DNA from: Candidatus Babelota bacterium
Lineage (GTDB): Bacteria; Babelota; Babeliae; Babelales; Vermiphilaceae
NCBI GenBank assembly: GCA_029262595.1
Contig: JAJCZB010000071.1
Coordinates: 114,575-178,574, forward strand
DNA: 64,000 bases
Direction: 5' to 3'
Part shown: piece after piece, positions 44,179-52,441 of the stretch
Layout: every line of letters starts with the position of its first letter
Position numbering within the stretch: position 1 is the stretch's first letter
Program-made: the position numbers and the translations under genes
The notes under the pieces: model-generated
What the model was told of the DNA's origin: nothing
Seen by the model: the letters and a program-made list of their open reading frames with translations, nothing else
Databases searched by the model: none

Positions 44179-44981
44179 GTAAGGTAGACATGGATAGTGA
44201 TTCAGGGATCATGTCGGATCATGGTTTCTTCGTTCAAGGTCAACGCGAAGGCCAGTTATCAAAAGACGTGTTTCAGGGTCTCGATGATGATTTTATATGG
44301 GCAGGTATGGGACCTGGGTTCGCCGGAGGAGATCTGTATTTTTATAAGCAGCGCCCAAAGTTGATCAAGAAACTGAATGTTGGTGGAGCAGACGGTTATC
44401 TCACAGAAGGCGATATTGTTATTCGTAAGATGCCTGATGGTATGAGGGGGCTGACGGGAGAAGATACGCTGATGGCTCGTTTATCCAATGTAGGATATTC
44501 TGAGTGGTTGGCCAATAACCCAAATGACTCAGAGGATGATTACAGAGATCATAACTATTTCCGTGTTGTCCCGAGTGAGAAGGGTGGCGAAGACTTAGAC
44601 GTCAATAACCACAAGTATTTCATCGATGGTCAACAGGTCAGTCCTTACAAATTCATTTGTGAAGCGGAAAAGAATGGGCATTCTTACGAGCGTTGGACAG
44701 GTTTTGGTGGACAAGCCCTAGGTGGGGATAAGCAAGTAAGATTCATGCAGGCAAAGCCAGGTCCTCTTATCCTAGAAGCTATCCGTATGCTGAAGGAAGA
44801 TTATCAAGATGTACTCTTGCAAAATTCACCTGGTCAAATTGCCCTGTTGACGCATAACGCTGAGCAGAGTTTGCGGGTGGCTCATGCGTTACTGAAGTTA
44901 GCTGATCGAATTGATGGACGGGATCTGCATACAATAGAACCTTTCAAAACAGTTGCTGAGAAAATGGCGGAGTTGGCATGA
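44175..44981 (+). CDS. Unknown protein (268 aa)
   Basis: Globular with Gly-rich first 80 residues and helices at the end. Starts ATG with GAGGG upstream; a second Met five codons later follows AAGGTAGAC, so either start could be used. No family recognised. Confidence 0.75.
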   Translation: MSKVDMDSDSGIMSDHGFFVQGQREGQLSKDVFQGLDDDFIWAGMGPGFAGGDLYFYKQRPKLIKKLNVGGADGYLTEGDIVIRKMPDGMRGLTGEDTLMARLSNVGYSEWLANNPNDSEDDYRDHNYFRVVPSEKGGEDLDVNNHKYFIDGQQVSPYKFICEAEKNGHSYERWTGFGGQALGGDKQVRFMQAKPGPLILEAIRMLKEDYQDVLLQNSPGQIALLTHNAEQSLRVAHALLKLADRIDGRDLHTIEPFKTVAEKMAELA

Positions 44982-45247
44982 CCCCTACAACATGGAATAC
45001 TTTATTTACTCAGGCGTTCATTTCCGGTACTAAATCAAGGACCAAGTTGTTGGGTAGTTTGCGCAAGCACTGGATCACCGATTATGGTATGAAAGACGTG
45101 GAAACATATGATGCGCTGATACCTGATATAATTGAGGACAGTCGTCAAGAAGCCGATCGAGGTTTCTGTCCGTTGTTTCAACTCTATAAAGTCAGCATTC
45201 TCGATATTATGGAACGTAAGTGTCGGGAAGCGGGATTGATAATTTAG
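44978..45247 (+). CDS. Unknown small protein
   Basis: 89 residues, coupled to the preceding gene by ATGA. Mostly helical. Function unknown. Confidence 0.7.
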   Translation: MTPTTWNTLFTQAFISGTKSRTKLLGSLRKHWITDYGMKDVETYDALIPDIIEDSRQEADRGFCPLFQLYKVSILDIMERKCREAGLII

Positions 45248-45253
45248 GCTAGA

Positions 45254-45287
45254 TCAGGGAAGTCCTCGCGCTTAGACGCGGCCCTGA
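45254..45287 (+). other. Intergenic hairpin with an alternative partner
   Basis: TCAGGG / CCCTGA with an inner CGCG/CGCG stem. The same CCTCGCG (45264-45270) also pairs with CGCGAGG at 45322-45328, so two exclusive folds are possible. No U-tract. The 158-base gap to the next start holds it and shows no gene. Confidence 0.45.
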
Positions 45288-45405
45288 CCCCAAAATGAAG
45301 CGGATGGCTATATACTCCCACCGCGAGGTCTTTAGGGGCGCCAAACATCAGAGACCATGTGGTCGTTGACGGTGAATGGTGAGCACATATGTATTGGAGA
45401 TATCC

Positions 45406-45726
45406 GTGGCTAAAACAACAAAAGACTGGGTCTGGTCTAAGGATAATCGTTCTGATCAAACTCCGGAAGACTATTTCATGGATCTCCAAAAGAGATTCCC
45501 AGACGGCACTCCTGTGCGGGTTACACTGCCCCCTGTTGTCTTTCGGGAATTCGAGCAGCCAGCATTTGGTTCTCGCGTTACGATTGAGTACATGGACGAG
45601 TCCAACTGTTGGCAGCCCCTTAGTTTTGTTCAAAAGATCAAGATGGATATCAGCGCAGTGCTAGATGCTGGATTGCTGAAGTTCGATTTATATGAACCGG
45701 GAGAAGAAAATGAGTCTAAACATTAG
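45406..45726 (+). CDS. Unknown small protein (106 aa)
   Basis: GTG start with GGAG six bases upstream; an ATG 30 bases earlier is possible but weaker. Acidic, beta-containing, no family recognised. Overlaps the next gene by 17 bases. Confidence 0.68.
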   Translation: MAKTTKDWVWSKDNRSDQTPEDYFMDLQKRFPDGTPVRVTLPPVVFREFEQPAFGSRVTIEYMDESNCWQPLSFVQKIKMDISAVLDAGLLKFDLYEPGEENESKH

Positions 45727-46411
45727 GGATTTTAACAAGCGAACTTTCAATGAGCTTAATCGTCGTGGATCTATGACTGAGGCTGAGCGTGAAGCGGAAG
45801 ATCGGGCTGCACATGAGGCGCTTTACGATGGTCACGCAGAAGAGTATCAAAGTCTTCGTCAGCGAAATGCTTTTTGCTGGGATTATGATCCCAAGCCAGG
45901 TAAGGATCTAGGTGCTTTCCCGTATAAGAGCGATATTGTTTATTGCCTTCACTGGGCCAGGTTGGTGATGCTGCGAACGGATTGTGAGGTGGAAATCTAC
46001 TCTCATACAGCTCACGGTCAAACACCACAACCCATCCATGATTATGGAAAGGCTAGTGTGACCGGTGATCGGGTCTATGTTTGGAGGCCGGGAATCAATA
46101 AGCAGGGAGAGGAAGTCGAGCAAGAGTTCAATATGCAGATCGATGACTTCTTACATGCTGGATGGAGTGTGTGCTCCCATGGTAAGAATGAGAGTCGCAT
46201 CAAAGAGAGTTTGTATAATCCGTTCAATACCGGCTTGCCTGATTTCGATCGTGGGCTATACACCATTGTTGAGCGACCTGAGTTTGTGTTCAAGCTGCAT
46301 TCTTCAATGGCCAAAAGCCTAGGGGATTACATCCAAGAAAAGATCCGTGAAAGCGGTAAAACAAAGAAAGACTTCCAGTGTGAACATACGAAAGAGAACG
46401 ATGCAGAGTGA
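45710..46411 (+). CDS. Unknown protein (233 aa)
   Basis: ATG with GGGAG upstream. Hydrophilic helical N-terminus, globular centre. No recognised motif; the next gene overlaps its end by 11 bases. Confidence 0.75.
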   Translation: MSLNIRDFNKRTFNELNRRGSMTEAEREAEDRAAHEALYDGHAEEYQSLRQRNAFCWDYDPKPGKDLGAFPYKSDIVYCLHWARLVMLRTDCEVEIYSHTAHGQTPQPIHDYGKASVTGDRVYVWRPGINKQGEEVEQEFNMQIDDFLHAGWSVCSHGKNESRIKESLYNPFNTGLPDFDRGLYTIVERPEFVFKLHSSMAKSLGDYIQEKIRESGKTKKDFQCEHTKENDAE

Positions 46412-46877
46412 TATTATTCAGAAAGGGTCTAAGGTAGAGAAGCGCAGTGATCACTATCAAGTGACTGGTCAGTTTCCTTCCGGTCCTAATCTTAACGGTC
46501 GTATATTCACACAAGCCGGCATTACGAAGGCCCTCAATAAGACTCAACTACCTGTTAAGCATGTTCATGCTAAAGACAATGTGATATACGCAGATATCGA
46601 CGTAGATAAGAAAACCTTTCAGAAGATCACGAATCAGCAGGCTATATCTATTGGCATGCGAGGTAAGGTGCTCGAGTCTCACAGGGACGAGGATGGAGTA
46701 GACGTTATCGATGCAGCTGAAGTAGATAGTTTGTCATTCATTAGTGACAACATGTCTTGCACGACTGGTTTACACTTACGCCTTATACGCCGCAAGAACA
46801 TTAATCGGTGGCTGATTATTGGATTAGTGGGTGTGTTCACAGCTATGTTACTATGGGTCTTAGTGAATATTGTTTAG
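46401..46877 (+). CDS. Tail-anchored membrane protein
   Basis: 158 residues. A beta-rich soluble part (1-130) and a single C-terminal hydrophobic segment (LIIGLVGVFTAMLLWVLVNIV) ending at the last residue, typical of tail-anchored insertion. The ATG lies 11 bases inside the previous gene. Function unknown. Confidence 0.75.
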   Translation: MQSDIIQKGSKVEKRSDHYQVTGQFPSGPNLNGRIFTQAGITKALNKTQLPVKHVHAKDNVIYADIDVDKKTFQKITNQQAISIGMRGKVLESHRDEDGVDVIDAAEVDSLSFISDNMSCTTGLHLRLIRRKNINRWLIIGLVGVFTAMLLWVLVNIV

Positions 46878-46883
46878 AGCAGT

Positions 46884-46892
46884 TAAAACGTT
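46884..46892 (+). promoter_or_regulatory. TAAAACGTT motif upstream of an HNH gene
   Basis: TAAAACGTT followed by CCC and immediately by ATG. Fifth of six copies. Confidence 0.5.
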
Positions 46893-46895
46893 CCC

Positions 46896-47435
46896 ATGCA
46901 AGAGCTGTGGGTTGATGTTTTTGATTGGGAAGATTGGTATGAGGTGTCCAACTTTGGACGCCTCCGCCGTAAAGAACGAACATCCGCCAAAGGCTACAAA
47001 GCGAAATCAAGATATCTTACAGGTGTCCGTCGACCTGATGGTGCCGTAAATGTAACGCTGACACGTCCTACGTATGCTAAGCGCAGTCGGCTTGCCGGTG
47101 GTGGGCATCTGCGGGCTGACATACAGCTTCATAGGATTGTTCTAGAGTCGTTCTGCGGTTTGGCGCCAGAAGGTATGAAAGCATGCTTTCTGAATGGTGA
47201 TCGCACCAATTGTCGACTGACCAACCTAGCTTGGCGGCATCCATCCTCGATAGCAAAAAATGCTGCTCAAAAGGGCAACTTGGCTAAGAAGATGACCGAG
47301 GACAGTGTTCTACGGCTACGTAAGATGTTCGACAAGGGTGTGAATCGCGACAAGATTGCACAGAAATTCGGTATAAATCGACGTCAAGTGTACAAGATCG
47401 GGCAGCGCATAACTTGGTCTTGGTTGAAAGGGTAA
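46896..47435 (+). CDS. NUMOD4/HNH homing endonuclease
   Basis: 179 residues. The N-terminal NUMOD4-type box (WEDWYEVSNFGRLRR) and an HNH-like region (HRIVLESFCGLAPEGMKACFLNGDRTNCRLTNLAWRHPSS) match free-standing homing endonucleases. A C-terminal HTH (DKIAQKFGINRRQVYKI) gives DNA recognition. No Shine-Dalgarno. Inserted between virion genes and flanked by AACGTT motifs on both sides. Confidence 0.88.
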   Translation: MQELWVDVFDWEDWYEVSNFGRLRRKERTSAKGYKAKSRYLTGVRRPDGAVNVTLTRPTYAKRSRLAGGGHLRADIQLHRIVLESFCGLAPEGMKACFLNGDRTNCRLTNLAWRHPSSIAKNAAQKGNLAKKMTEDSVLRLRKMFDKGVNRDKIAQKFGINRRQVYKIGQRITWSWLKG

Positions 47436-47441
47436 AACGTT
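47433..47441 (+). promoter_or_regulatory. TAAAACGTT motif after the HNH gene
   Basis: TAAAACGTT followed by CTC; the stop TAA of the HNH gene is inside. The next ATG is 16 bases downstream, behind GGGAG. Sixth copy. Confidence 0.5.
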
Positions 47442-47456
47442 CTCGAGGGAGAACCT

Positions 47457-48224
47457 ATGTCTGTCGGAAACACTTCACGAACAACTGAGCGATCATCGGC
47501 ATTCTTGGCTGGTCTGGTGCTGGATCGCTACAACAGCTTATCGACGGCTCAGCAGCTCGAAGCGCGCGGTGAGCTGATGCAGGTCGGAATTGACATCAAT
47601 CGCCCTCAGAACGTGTGTCTGCTACCTCCCTCGGACTTGTTAAGTGGACTCGGATACCTGTCGGGTGCCTTTCTTCACGAGTTACTCCGTTCTCATACAA
47701 TCGATATCGATTTCGCTGCTGAAACAACCAAAGACGTCACCTTCAACATTGGGGAGAATGCAGCGACAATTGCTCGAGGTAGGTTGTACGTTGACGTGGA
47801 TCCAGGCGCATTTGCCCAGGATGCGATCCTTTCTTTTTACACCAAGGACTCTTTCCTCGGAGAGGATCTGTTATTCCGGGCTACTACACGGACGGCCGTC
47901 ACACAGACAACATCGATTATCACTGCTACGGATACTAGCGTTGATGTAGATGATACGTCTGAGTTCAATGCTGATGATCTGGTGTTTATTACCGATGCAG
48001 CAGCTCCAGAATTCAAGCGCATATCGAGCATAGCCGATCCGACGGTAAACATTGAGGGTCAATTCGATGCAGGGCATGCTTCAGGTGTAGGCTTCTCGCG
48101 TGTGGTGGAGTTCGGTGGTCTCGGCATCTTCAACGAGGATGAGGCCAAGGATCTATATTTCAGGGTGAGTCTTGGATCCCCTCAAACGGTAAGTTTCAAG
48201 ATGGACTTGTTGGTGTTAGGCTAA
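47457..48224 (+). CDS. Probable tail fibre or structural protein
   Basis: 255 residues. Helical N-terminus (LDRYNSLSTAQQLEARGEL) then beta-rich Thr/Asp/Val repeats (TDTSVDVDDTSEF...) as in tail-fibre domains. Just upstream of the LamG-like adhesin, so part of the same host-binding set is likely. Confidence 0.75.
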   Translation: MSVGNTSRTTERSSAFLAGLVLDRYNSLSTAQQLEARGELMQVGIDINRPQNVCLLPPSDLLSGLGYLSGAFLHELLRSHTIDIDFAAETTKDVTFNIGENAATIARGRLYVDVDPGAFAQDAILSFYTKDSFLGEDLLFRATTRTAVTQTTSIITATDTSVDVDDTSEFNADDLVFITDAAAPEFKRISSIADPTVNIEGQFDAGHASGVGFSRVVEFGGLGIFNEDEAKDLYFRVSLGSPQTVSFKMDLLVLG

Positions 48225-48973
48225 TGGGATTCACGAACATATCCTCGAGCTCGTATGGCAATCAGTTGTGGGCGAAGAATAATCTTACGCCGACGCAACG
48301 CCCTTTTCCTTCTCTGATAGAAGACATGTACAGTTGGTGGCGGGTTACTGAAGGATCTTCAGCTCTCGTTACGCGTGAGTATAGACGTGGAATCCTCGCC
48401 AATCTTACCGGTTCCCCTGTGTGGGAATCAGGTCCTCCGAACGGTGGAGAGGGTATTCGCTTTCTTGCCGACGGGGATAGCATGGATACAGACTTTCAGA
48501 GTTTGGATATCTCCACAATGGATGCTTGGACTGTAACTTTATGGGTGAAAAGAACAGCCGCGCCATCAGGAACGGATACCCTTCTTTCCATTTCCTCATC
48601 CATAAATGATTGGATGCGTATCAGCTTGGTAGGGTCCAATGTCAATGTTTACACACGCCAGGCAACGCTCGGTAGAACGTCCAGGAGCGCGCAGACTGTT
48701 GGCGGAGGCATCGGTTTGAATGTGTGGTCCCATGTAGCTATACGCAAGTCAGGAAATGGTCAGATTGGATTCCGGGTGAATGGGACAGGTCCATCTTTAT
48801 TGATCGGTTTCCCTTCGAATATCAATTGTTCACTTTTCCCTAAAACGCTCTTAGGTAGAAGTGTTCAGGGTTCAGCTGGATGGGCTAAGGCAGTAATCGG
48901 AGATGTACGAACATATCCACGTAGTTTGTCCAATAGGGAAATAAACGCCATCTTTGCCGGAGTAGCTTCATGA
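48224..48973 (+). CDS. LamG/concanavalin-like adhesin, probable receptor-binding protein
   Basis: 249 residues. The C-terminal 150 residues (WTVTLWVKRT...LLSISSS...WSHVAIRK...GFRVNGT...LLGRSVQG...IGDVRTYPRSLSNREINAIFAG) follow the LamG/concanavalin A-like sugar-binding pattern with its closing 'dvriYnraLs..Ei' signature. A tip domain of a fibre or spike that binds host surface glycans is likely. Confidence 0.8.
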   Translation: MGFTNISSSSYGNQLWAKNNLTPTQRPFPSLIEDMYSWWRVTEGSSALVTREYRRGILANLTGSPVWESGPPNGGEGIRFLADGDSMDTDFQSLDISTMDAWTVTLWVKRTAAPSGTDTLLSISSSINDWMRISLVGSNVNVYTRQATLGRTSRSAQTVGGGIGLNVWSHVAIRKSGNGQIGFRVNGTGPSLLIGFPSNINCSLFPKTLLGRSVQGSAGWAKAVIGDVRTYPRSLSNREINAIFAGVAS

Positions 48974-49536
48974 GATATGCAATTCAACAACCGGATGATG
49001 AAGGGTATGTTCTTCTCGAAGGTGATGCGCCATTTCCTGAAGGAGCCATTGCCCCTATACGGAATTGGAATGATCTCATCAGTGTACCTTCTTATTTTAT
49101 CACGTCCGATGGCGCGGGTGGTTTACGGGAGATGGTCCTAGCAGAAAAGAACGCATGGCGCAATGCTCACTTAGATGCCGATAAGCTCGATCGCGTGGAA
49201 GAGATTGATGCGAAGACGGCAGAATTGATTTCAAAGGGATTCGAATATCCGGCATCCAGTGGTAATATATTCTCAATGAGTCAGAATGCCCAGATCAATT
49301 GGGCTGGTTTATTGGCTACATTCCAGGCGGGTTTGTTGGCATTACCGATAACGGTAATCACGGCGGATGATCAAACCACATACTCGATCGTAGATGAAGC
49401 GGATCTACTCGGTTTTGTAGGTGCTGCTTTGGCCCATAAGAATACATATCTTCAAGGTGGTCTAACTCTCAAGAGTATGGTTACATCAGCTGTTGATGCC
49501 CCAGCTCTGGATACAATAGCGGATAATCGAGTATGA
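48970..49536 (+). CDS. DUF4376-like tail-fibre-associated protein
   Basis: 188 residues. The segment IDAKTAELISKGFEYPASSGNIFSMSQNAQINW...TYSIVDEADLLGFVGAALAH matches the remembered DUF4376 pattern of proteins linked to tail fibres. It directly follows the adhesin gene with ATGA coupling. May be a fibre tip or an assembly partner. Confidence 0.7.
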   Translation: MRYAIQQPDDEGYVLLEGDAPFPEGAIAPIRNWNDLISVPSYFITSDGAGGLREMVLAEKNAWRNAHLDADKLDRVEEIDAKTAELISKGFEYPASSGNIFSMSQNAQINWAGLLATFQAGLLALPITVITADDQTTYSIVDEADLLGFVGAALAHKNTYLQGGLTLKSMVTSAVDAPALDTIADNRV

Positions 49537-50387
49537 AAGCACTTGTTCTCAGTGGTGGAGGAGCGCGGGGAGCGTTTCAAGCGGGCGTGCTATCACGCAT
49601 GGTCAAAGAGGGCATGGGTGGTTTCGATGTCATTACCGGTACATCGGTGGGTGCGATCAACGCCGCATTCCTTGCGCAGTTTCCAAAGGACCAGTTCTCG
49701 CTTGCTGTTGAGCAGCTGGAGCGTTTGTGGTTGGGTGGGCTCCAAGTTTGGAAGCCACGTTTCTTACCGTTTAGGATTCTGGCGACATTGTTTGGCGCCA
49801 AGTCCATAGGTAGCAATCGGAATCTCAAACGGTTATTGCGTGAGAACATAGACCTAGCCGATCTACGTGATACGGATGTGGAATTACGGATACCCGCCGT
49901 CAATCTCATTACAGGTGTTTTGGCTGTTGCGACACATAAGACTCCAGATGTGCTCAATTGGGTATTGGCTTCCTCCGCGGTGCCTGCGATGTTTCCACCT
50001 GTAAAGATCCAGACCACAAGTGGTAAACAATACCATGCTGATGGTTCTCTTCGTGAGACTGCTCCAATTCGTTCAGCTATCAAGGCCGGTGCTTCTGACA
50101 TAACGGCAATTCTTACAGCTCACCCCCAACATGTAGAGGGTGTCAAGAAAGTAGGGAGTGCGTGGAAGATTGCATTGCGATCTTTGGATATACTGACACA
50201 CGAGACCTTGCGTAATGACATTGAGATATGCAGGAAACAATTTAGCGGTGTGTCATCGCGAGGAATGAAAAGAATTATTGCGTACCATCCTTCTGTGGAA
50301 CTGCCGTCGTTGCTGAGTTTCTCTAAGAAAGACATCAAGCAAAGTTTCAATCAGGGATTTTCGCTTGACCCTACCATCACCACCTGA
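49533..50387 (+). CDS. Patatin-like phospholipase
   Basis: 284 residues. The oxyanion motif GGGARG (residues 8-13), nucleophile motif GTSVG (Ser 38) and catalytic Asp in DGS (Asp 170) are all present, so a Ser-Asp lipid acyl hydrolase is expected. No signal peptide. Last gene of the virion block, in front of a strong terminator. A phage lipase could remodel the host membrane during lysis, entry or head formation; which of these cannot be read here. Confidence 0.9.
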   Translation: MKALVLSGGGARGAFQAGVLSRMVKEGMGGFDVITGTSVGAINAAFLAQFPKDQFSLAVEQLERLWLGGLQVWKPRFLPFRILATLFGAKSIGSNRNLKRLLRENIDLADLRDTDVELRIPAVNLITGVLAVATHKTPDVLNWVLASSAVPAMFPPVKIQTTSGKQYHADGSLRETAPIRSAIKAGASDITAILTAHPQHVEGVKKVGSAWKIALRSLDILTHETLRNDIEICRKQFSGVSSRGMKRIIAYHPSVELPSLLSFSKKDIKQSFNQGFSLDPTITT

Positions 50388-50420
50388 TACTTTTCATGCC
50401 GTGCTGACTCATAGGATTTG

Positions 50421-50448
50421 GTAAGTTTCTTTTAGCGGAGAGACTTAC
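50421..50448 (+). other. Hairpin before the terminator
   Basis: GTAAGTTTCT / AGAGACTTAC, 10 pairs with one G-U, 8-nt loop. It stands six bases before the terminator stem. Confidence 0.55.
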
Positions 50449-50453
50449 TGTAG

Positions 50454-50495
50454 GAACCCGCACCTGTCAGCACACCGGTGCGGGTTCTGTTTTTA
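50454..50495 (+). terminator. Strong rho-independent terminator
   Basis: Perfect 11-bp stem GAACCCGCACC / GGTGCGGGTTC with a 12-nt loop and TGTTTTTAG behind. Ends the virion transcription unit. Confidence 0.9.
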
Positions 50496-50499
50496 GTAG

Positions 50500-50772
50500 A
50501 TGTCAATGAAAGTTCTTCGGTCAATAAGTGTCGATTCCGATCAGTGGAACAAGTTCGCTGAAGCTTGTGCGCAGATGGACTCATCACGGCCCCAAACAGT
50601 ATTGTTAAGCTTCATTCAAGATTATCTGGAGGTATACGATGGACATGGACGACGAAATGCTGCCAGATCAGGTGACGAATCCAAAGTTGGAACTCGGCGC
50701 AGGTCAAAAAAGCAAGGTGGCAAAGTTGCTAAGCCACTTCGACAAAAACCAGCAGTACGATCTAAAAAATAA
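50500..50772 (+). CDS. RHH-like small DNA-binding protein
   Basis: 90 residues. Residues 1-45 (MKVLRSISVDSDQWNKFAEACAQ...LLSFIQDYLEVY) have the strand-helix-helix pattern of ribbon-helix-helix regulators. The basic tail is read in another frame through the next gene for 134 bases. First gene after the terminator; no ribosome site seen. Confidence 0.6.
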   Translation: MSMKVLRSISVDSDQWNKFAEACAQMDSSRPQTVLLSFIQDYLEVYDGHGRRNAARSGDESKVGTRRRSKKQGGKVAKPLRQKPAVRSKK

Positions 50773-51010
50773 GAAAGGCGTCATTGTTTGGCGTCTGAAG
50801 GAAGACAAAGCGCGCAAGCGTTTTGAGCTCTATTGCTTGGAAGATGGTCCGGCATATCTTTCCGCACTTTTCCCCTACGAGTATTGCAAGCGTGAGCATG
50901 CTTTGGAAAAGGCTCTTGATTACAACATGTTGCCAGGGAAGGGTGAAAAGAAGACGTATAAGACCATTGCTGCGGCTAGGAAGGCAGATCCTTTGCCTGA
51001 GGAAGGTTAG
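50639..51010 (+). CDS. Unknown protein (123 aa)
   Basis: ATG with GGAGG upstream. Basic N-terminal helix, then an alpha/beta domain. Overlaps the previous ORF for 134 bases in another frame. No family recognised. Confidence 0.78.
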   Translation: MDMDDEMLPDQVTNPKLELGAGQKSKVAKLLSHFDKNQQYDLKNKKGVIVWRLKEDKARKRFELYCLEDGPAYLSALFPYEYCKREHALEKALDYNMLPGKGEKKTYKTIAAARKADPLPEEG

Positions 51011-51014
51011 AAGT

Positions 51015-51539
51015 TTGAAAAAGAATCCACCATGCAATGTGAATGAACAATGGCGCTCGCTACCGAAGAGTGATGGTTCTTATAAGGTGTCTAATCAAGG
51101 ACGCGTTTGGTCATGTTTACGGGATGTCCTGCTAAAGGTTTCTTACGCGGGGAATCGTAGACAGTATCAGCAAGTAACAGTCATGCGGGACGGAAAAAGG
51201 ATGCATCGATATGTGCATCAGTTAGTGTTGGAGACGTTCAAGGGTCCGTGCCCGAAACATATGGAGGCCAGTCATCTTGATGGGAATCCTGTAAACAACT
51301 GGAACACAAATCTTATCTGGGATACGCATAAGAACAATCTTATACGTGCGTCAGAGAACCAAAATATTGCTCGAGGAAATAGGATAGGTTTAGCTAAGTT
51401 GACGGATAGAGATATCCCTCATATTAGGAAACTGAGTGAGCTAGGAGTATCTACCCAGATATTGGCCAAGGGTTTCGGCGTAGCGTTTCCGACTATGCAA
51501 TCAGTTATTTTACGTAAAACTTGGAAACACATTAAGTGA
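51015..51539 (+). CDS. NUMOD4/HNH homing endonuclease
   Basis: 174 residues from a TTG (GAAGG upstream); a longer frame exists but overlaps the previous gene. NUMOD4-type box (EQWRSLPKSDGSYKVSNQGRVWS), HNH region (HQLVLETFKGPCPKHMEASHLDGNPVNNWNTNLIWDTHKNN) and a C-terminal HTH. Same architecture as the endonuclease at 46896, but clearly diverged. Confidence 0.85.
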   Translation: MKKNPPCNVNEQWRSLPKSDGSYKVSNQGRVWSCLRDVLLKVSYAGNRRQYQQVTVMRDGKRMHRYVHQLVLETFKGPCPKHMEASHLDGNPVNNWNTNLIWDTHKNNLIRASENQNIARGNRIGLAKLTDRDIPHIRKLSELGVSTQILAKGFGVAFPTMQSVILRKTWKHIK

Positions 51540-51546
51540 GGAATAC

Positions 51547-51720
51547 ATGGCTTTTTATTACCACATGAAGTGCCCAGCTTGTGATACACCACGGAAGGTT
51601 ATCTTCTCTGAGGAGATTTCCGGTAAACTTCAGGTGAAGTGTCCTAGCTGCACTGTGATTATGGAATTGCAAAACAAAGAGGAGAAGGAACGTGACAAGC
51701 GCTCAAAAGCTCTTGCGTGA
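51547..51720 (+). CDS. Small zinc-ribbon protein (57 aa)
   Basis: GAGG precedes the ATG. Two C-x2-C knuckles (KCPACD, KCPSCT) can bind one zinc; a charged helix follows. It overlaps the next GTG by 29 bases. Role unknown. Confidence 0.75.
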   Translation: MAFYYHMKCPACDTPRKVIFSEEISGKLQVKCPSCTVIMELQNKEEKERDKRSKALA

Positions 51721-51961
51721 AGATACCAAGTATCCCTTTGATGAACGCAACTATTACGATGATCGTAAGCATTTGCTTGTTGCAGGTACTGGTTTTCGTT
51801 TGAAGAAACCAGGGGAGGGTAAGTTTGCTTTCGTAGTGGAGGTGATGGAGGATGTCATCATCTATATAGAGGAGCGGTTTGAGGATCGTCAAACTTTCCG
51901 AAGTGGTCAGATGTTCGCTCAGGTGGATGATTTGTTGAATGATGGGTGGTGTTGTGACTGA
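51692..51961 (+). CDS. Unknown small protein
   Basis: 89 residues from GTG with AAGGA upstream. Mixed fold, no recognised motif. Confidence 0.65.
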   Translation: MTSAQKLLREDTKYPFDERNYYDDRKHLLVAGTGFRLKKPGEGKFAFVVEVMEDVIIYIEERFEDRQTFRSGQMFAQVDDLLNDGWCCD

Positions 51962-52193
51962 AATATCGAAATTTCAGATTGATGGGAAGAAGCTCGCGGA
52001 TCTCCTAAAGGACAGAGCACCGTCGTGTCCGCTGTGTCAAAAGAAACTTGAAATCAACGGCCCAATTGAAATGGAATTTGATCCTCAGAAACAAGTGTTT
52101 AATATGGGTCCGAGGTTTGATGCCAATGTGCAGTACAAGCCTTGCGGCTGTGGGGGTGGAATTATTGTTTTTGTAAGCTGTGAGAATACATAA
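51954..52193 (+). CDS. Small zinc-ribbon-like protein
   Basis: About 79 residues. CPLC and CGC ligands (PSCPLCQKK, KPCGCGGG) suggest a zinc ribbon. GTG start chosen; an ATG 15 bases earlier is an alternative. Confidence 0.68.
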   Translation: MTEISKFQIDGKKLADLLKDRAPSCPLCQKKLEINGPIEMEFDPQKQVFNMGPRFDANVQYKPCGCGGGIIVFVSCENT

Positions 52194-52204
52194 GGAGAAA
52201 ACGA

Positions 52205-52441
52205 GTGGGACATCATCTGACGCCTGAAGGCGGTTTCAAAAGTGATAAATATGATTGGTGCCCAGAGGGTTTCTTCCCTTTGAAGTTTACCGATCCGAAG
52301 GCTCGGGGGCTAATTTTGCAGTACGCAAGCTCATCGAAGGATATCGAATTGATGGCGGATCTGCGGGCAGCGTGTACCCATTATGCAGAGCTGAAAGGTA
52401 AGGCCAATGAAGACGAAGACGAAACAGACGTTGAAGACTGA
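52205..52441 (+). CDS. Unknown small protein
   Basis: 78 residues from GTG behind AAGGAGAAAACGA, acidic C-terminus. No family recognised. Confidence 0.72.
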   Translation: MGHHLTPEGGFKSDKYDWCPEGFFPLKFTDPKARGLILQYASSSKDIELMADLRAACTHYAELKGKANEDEDETDVED

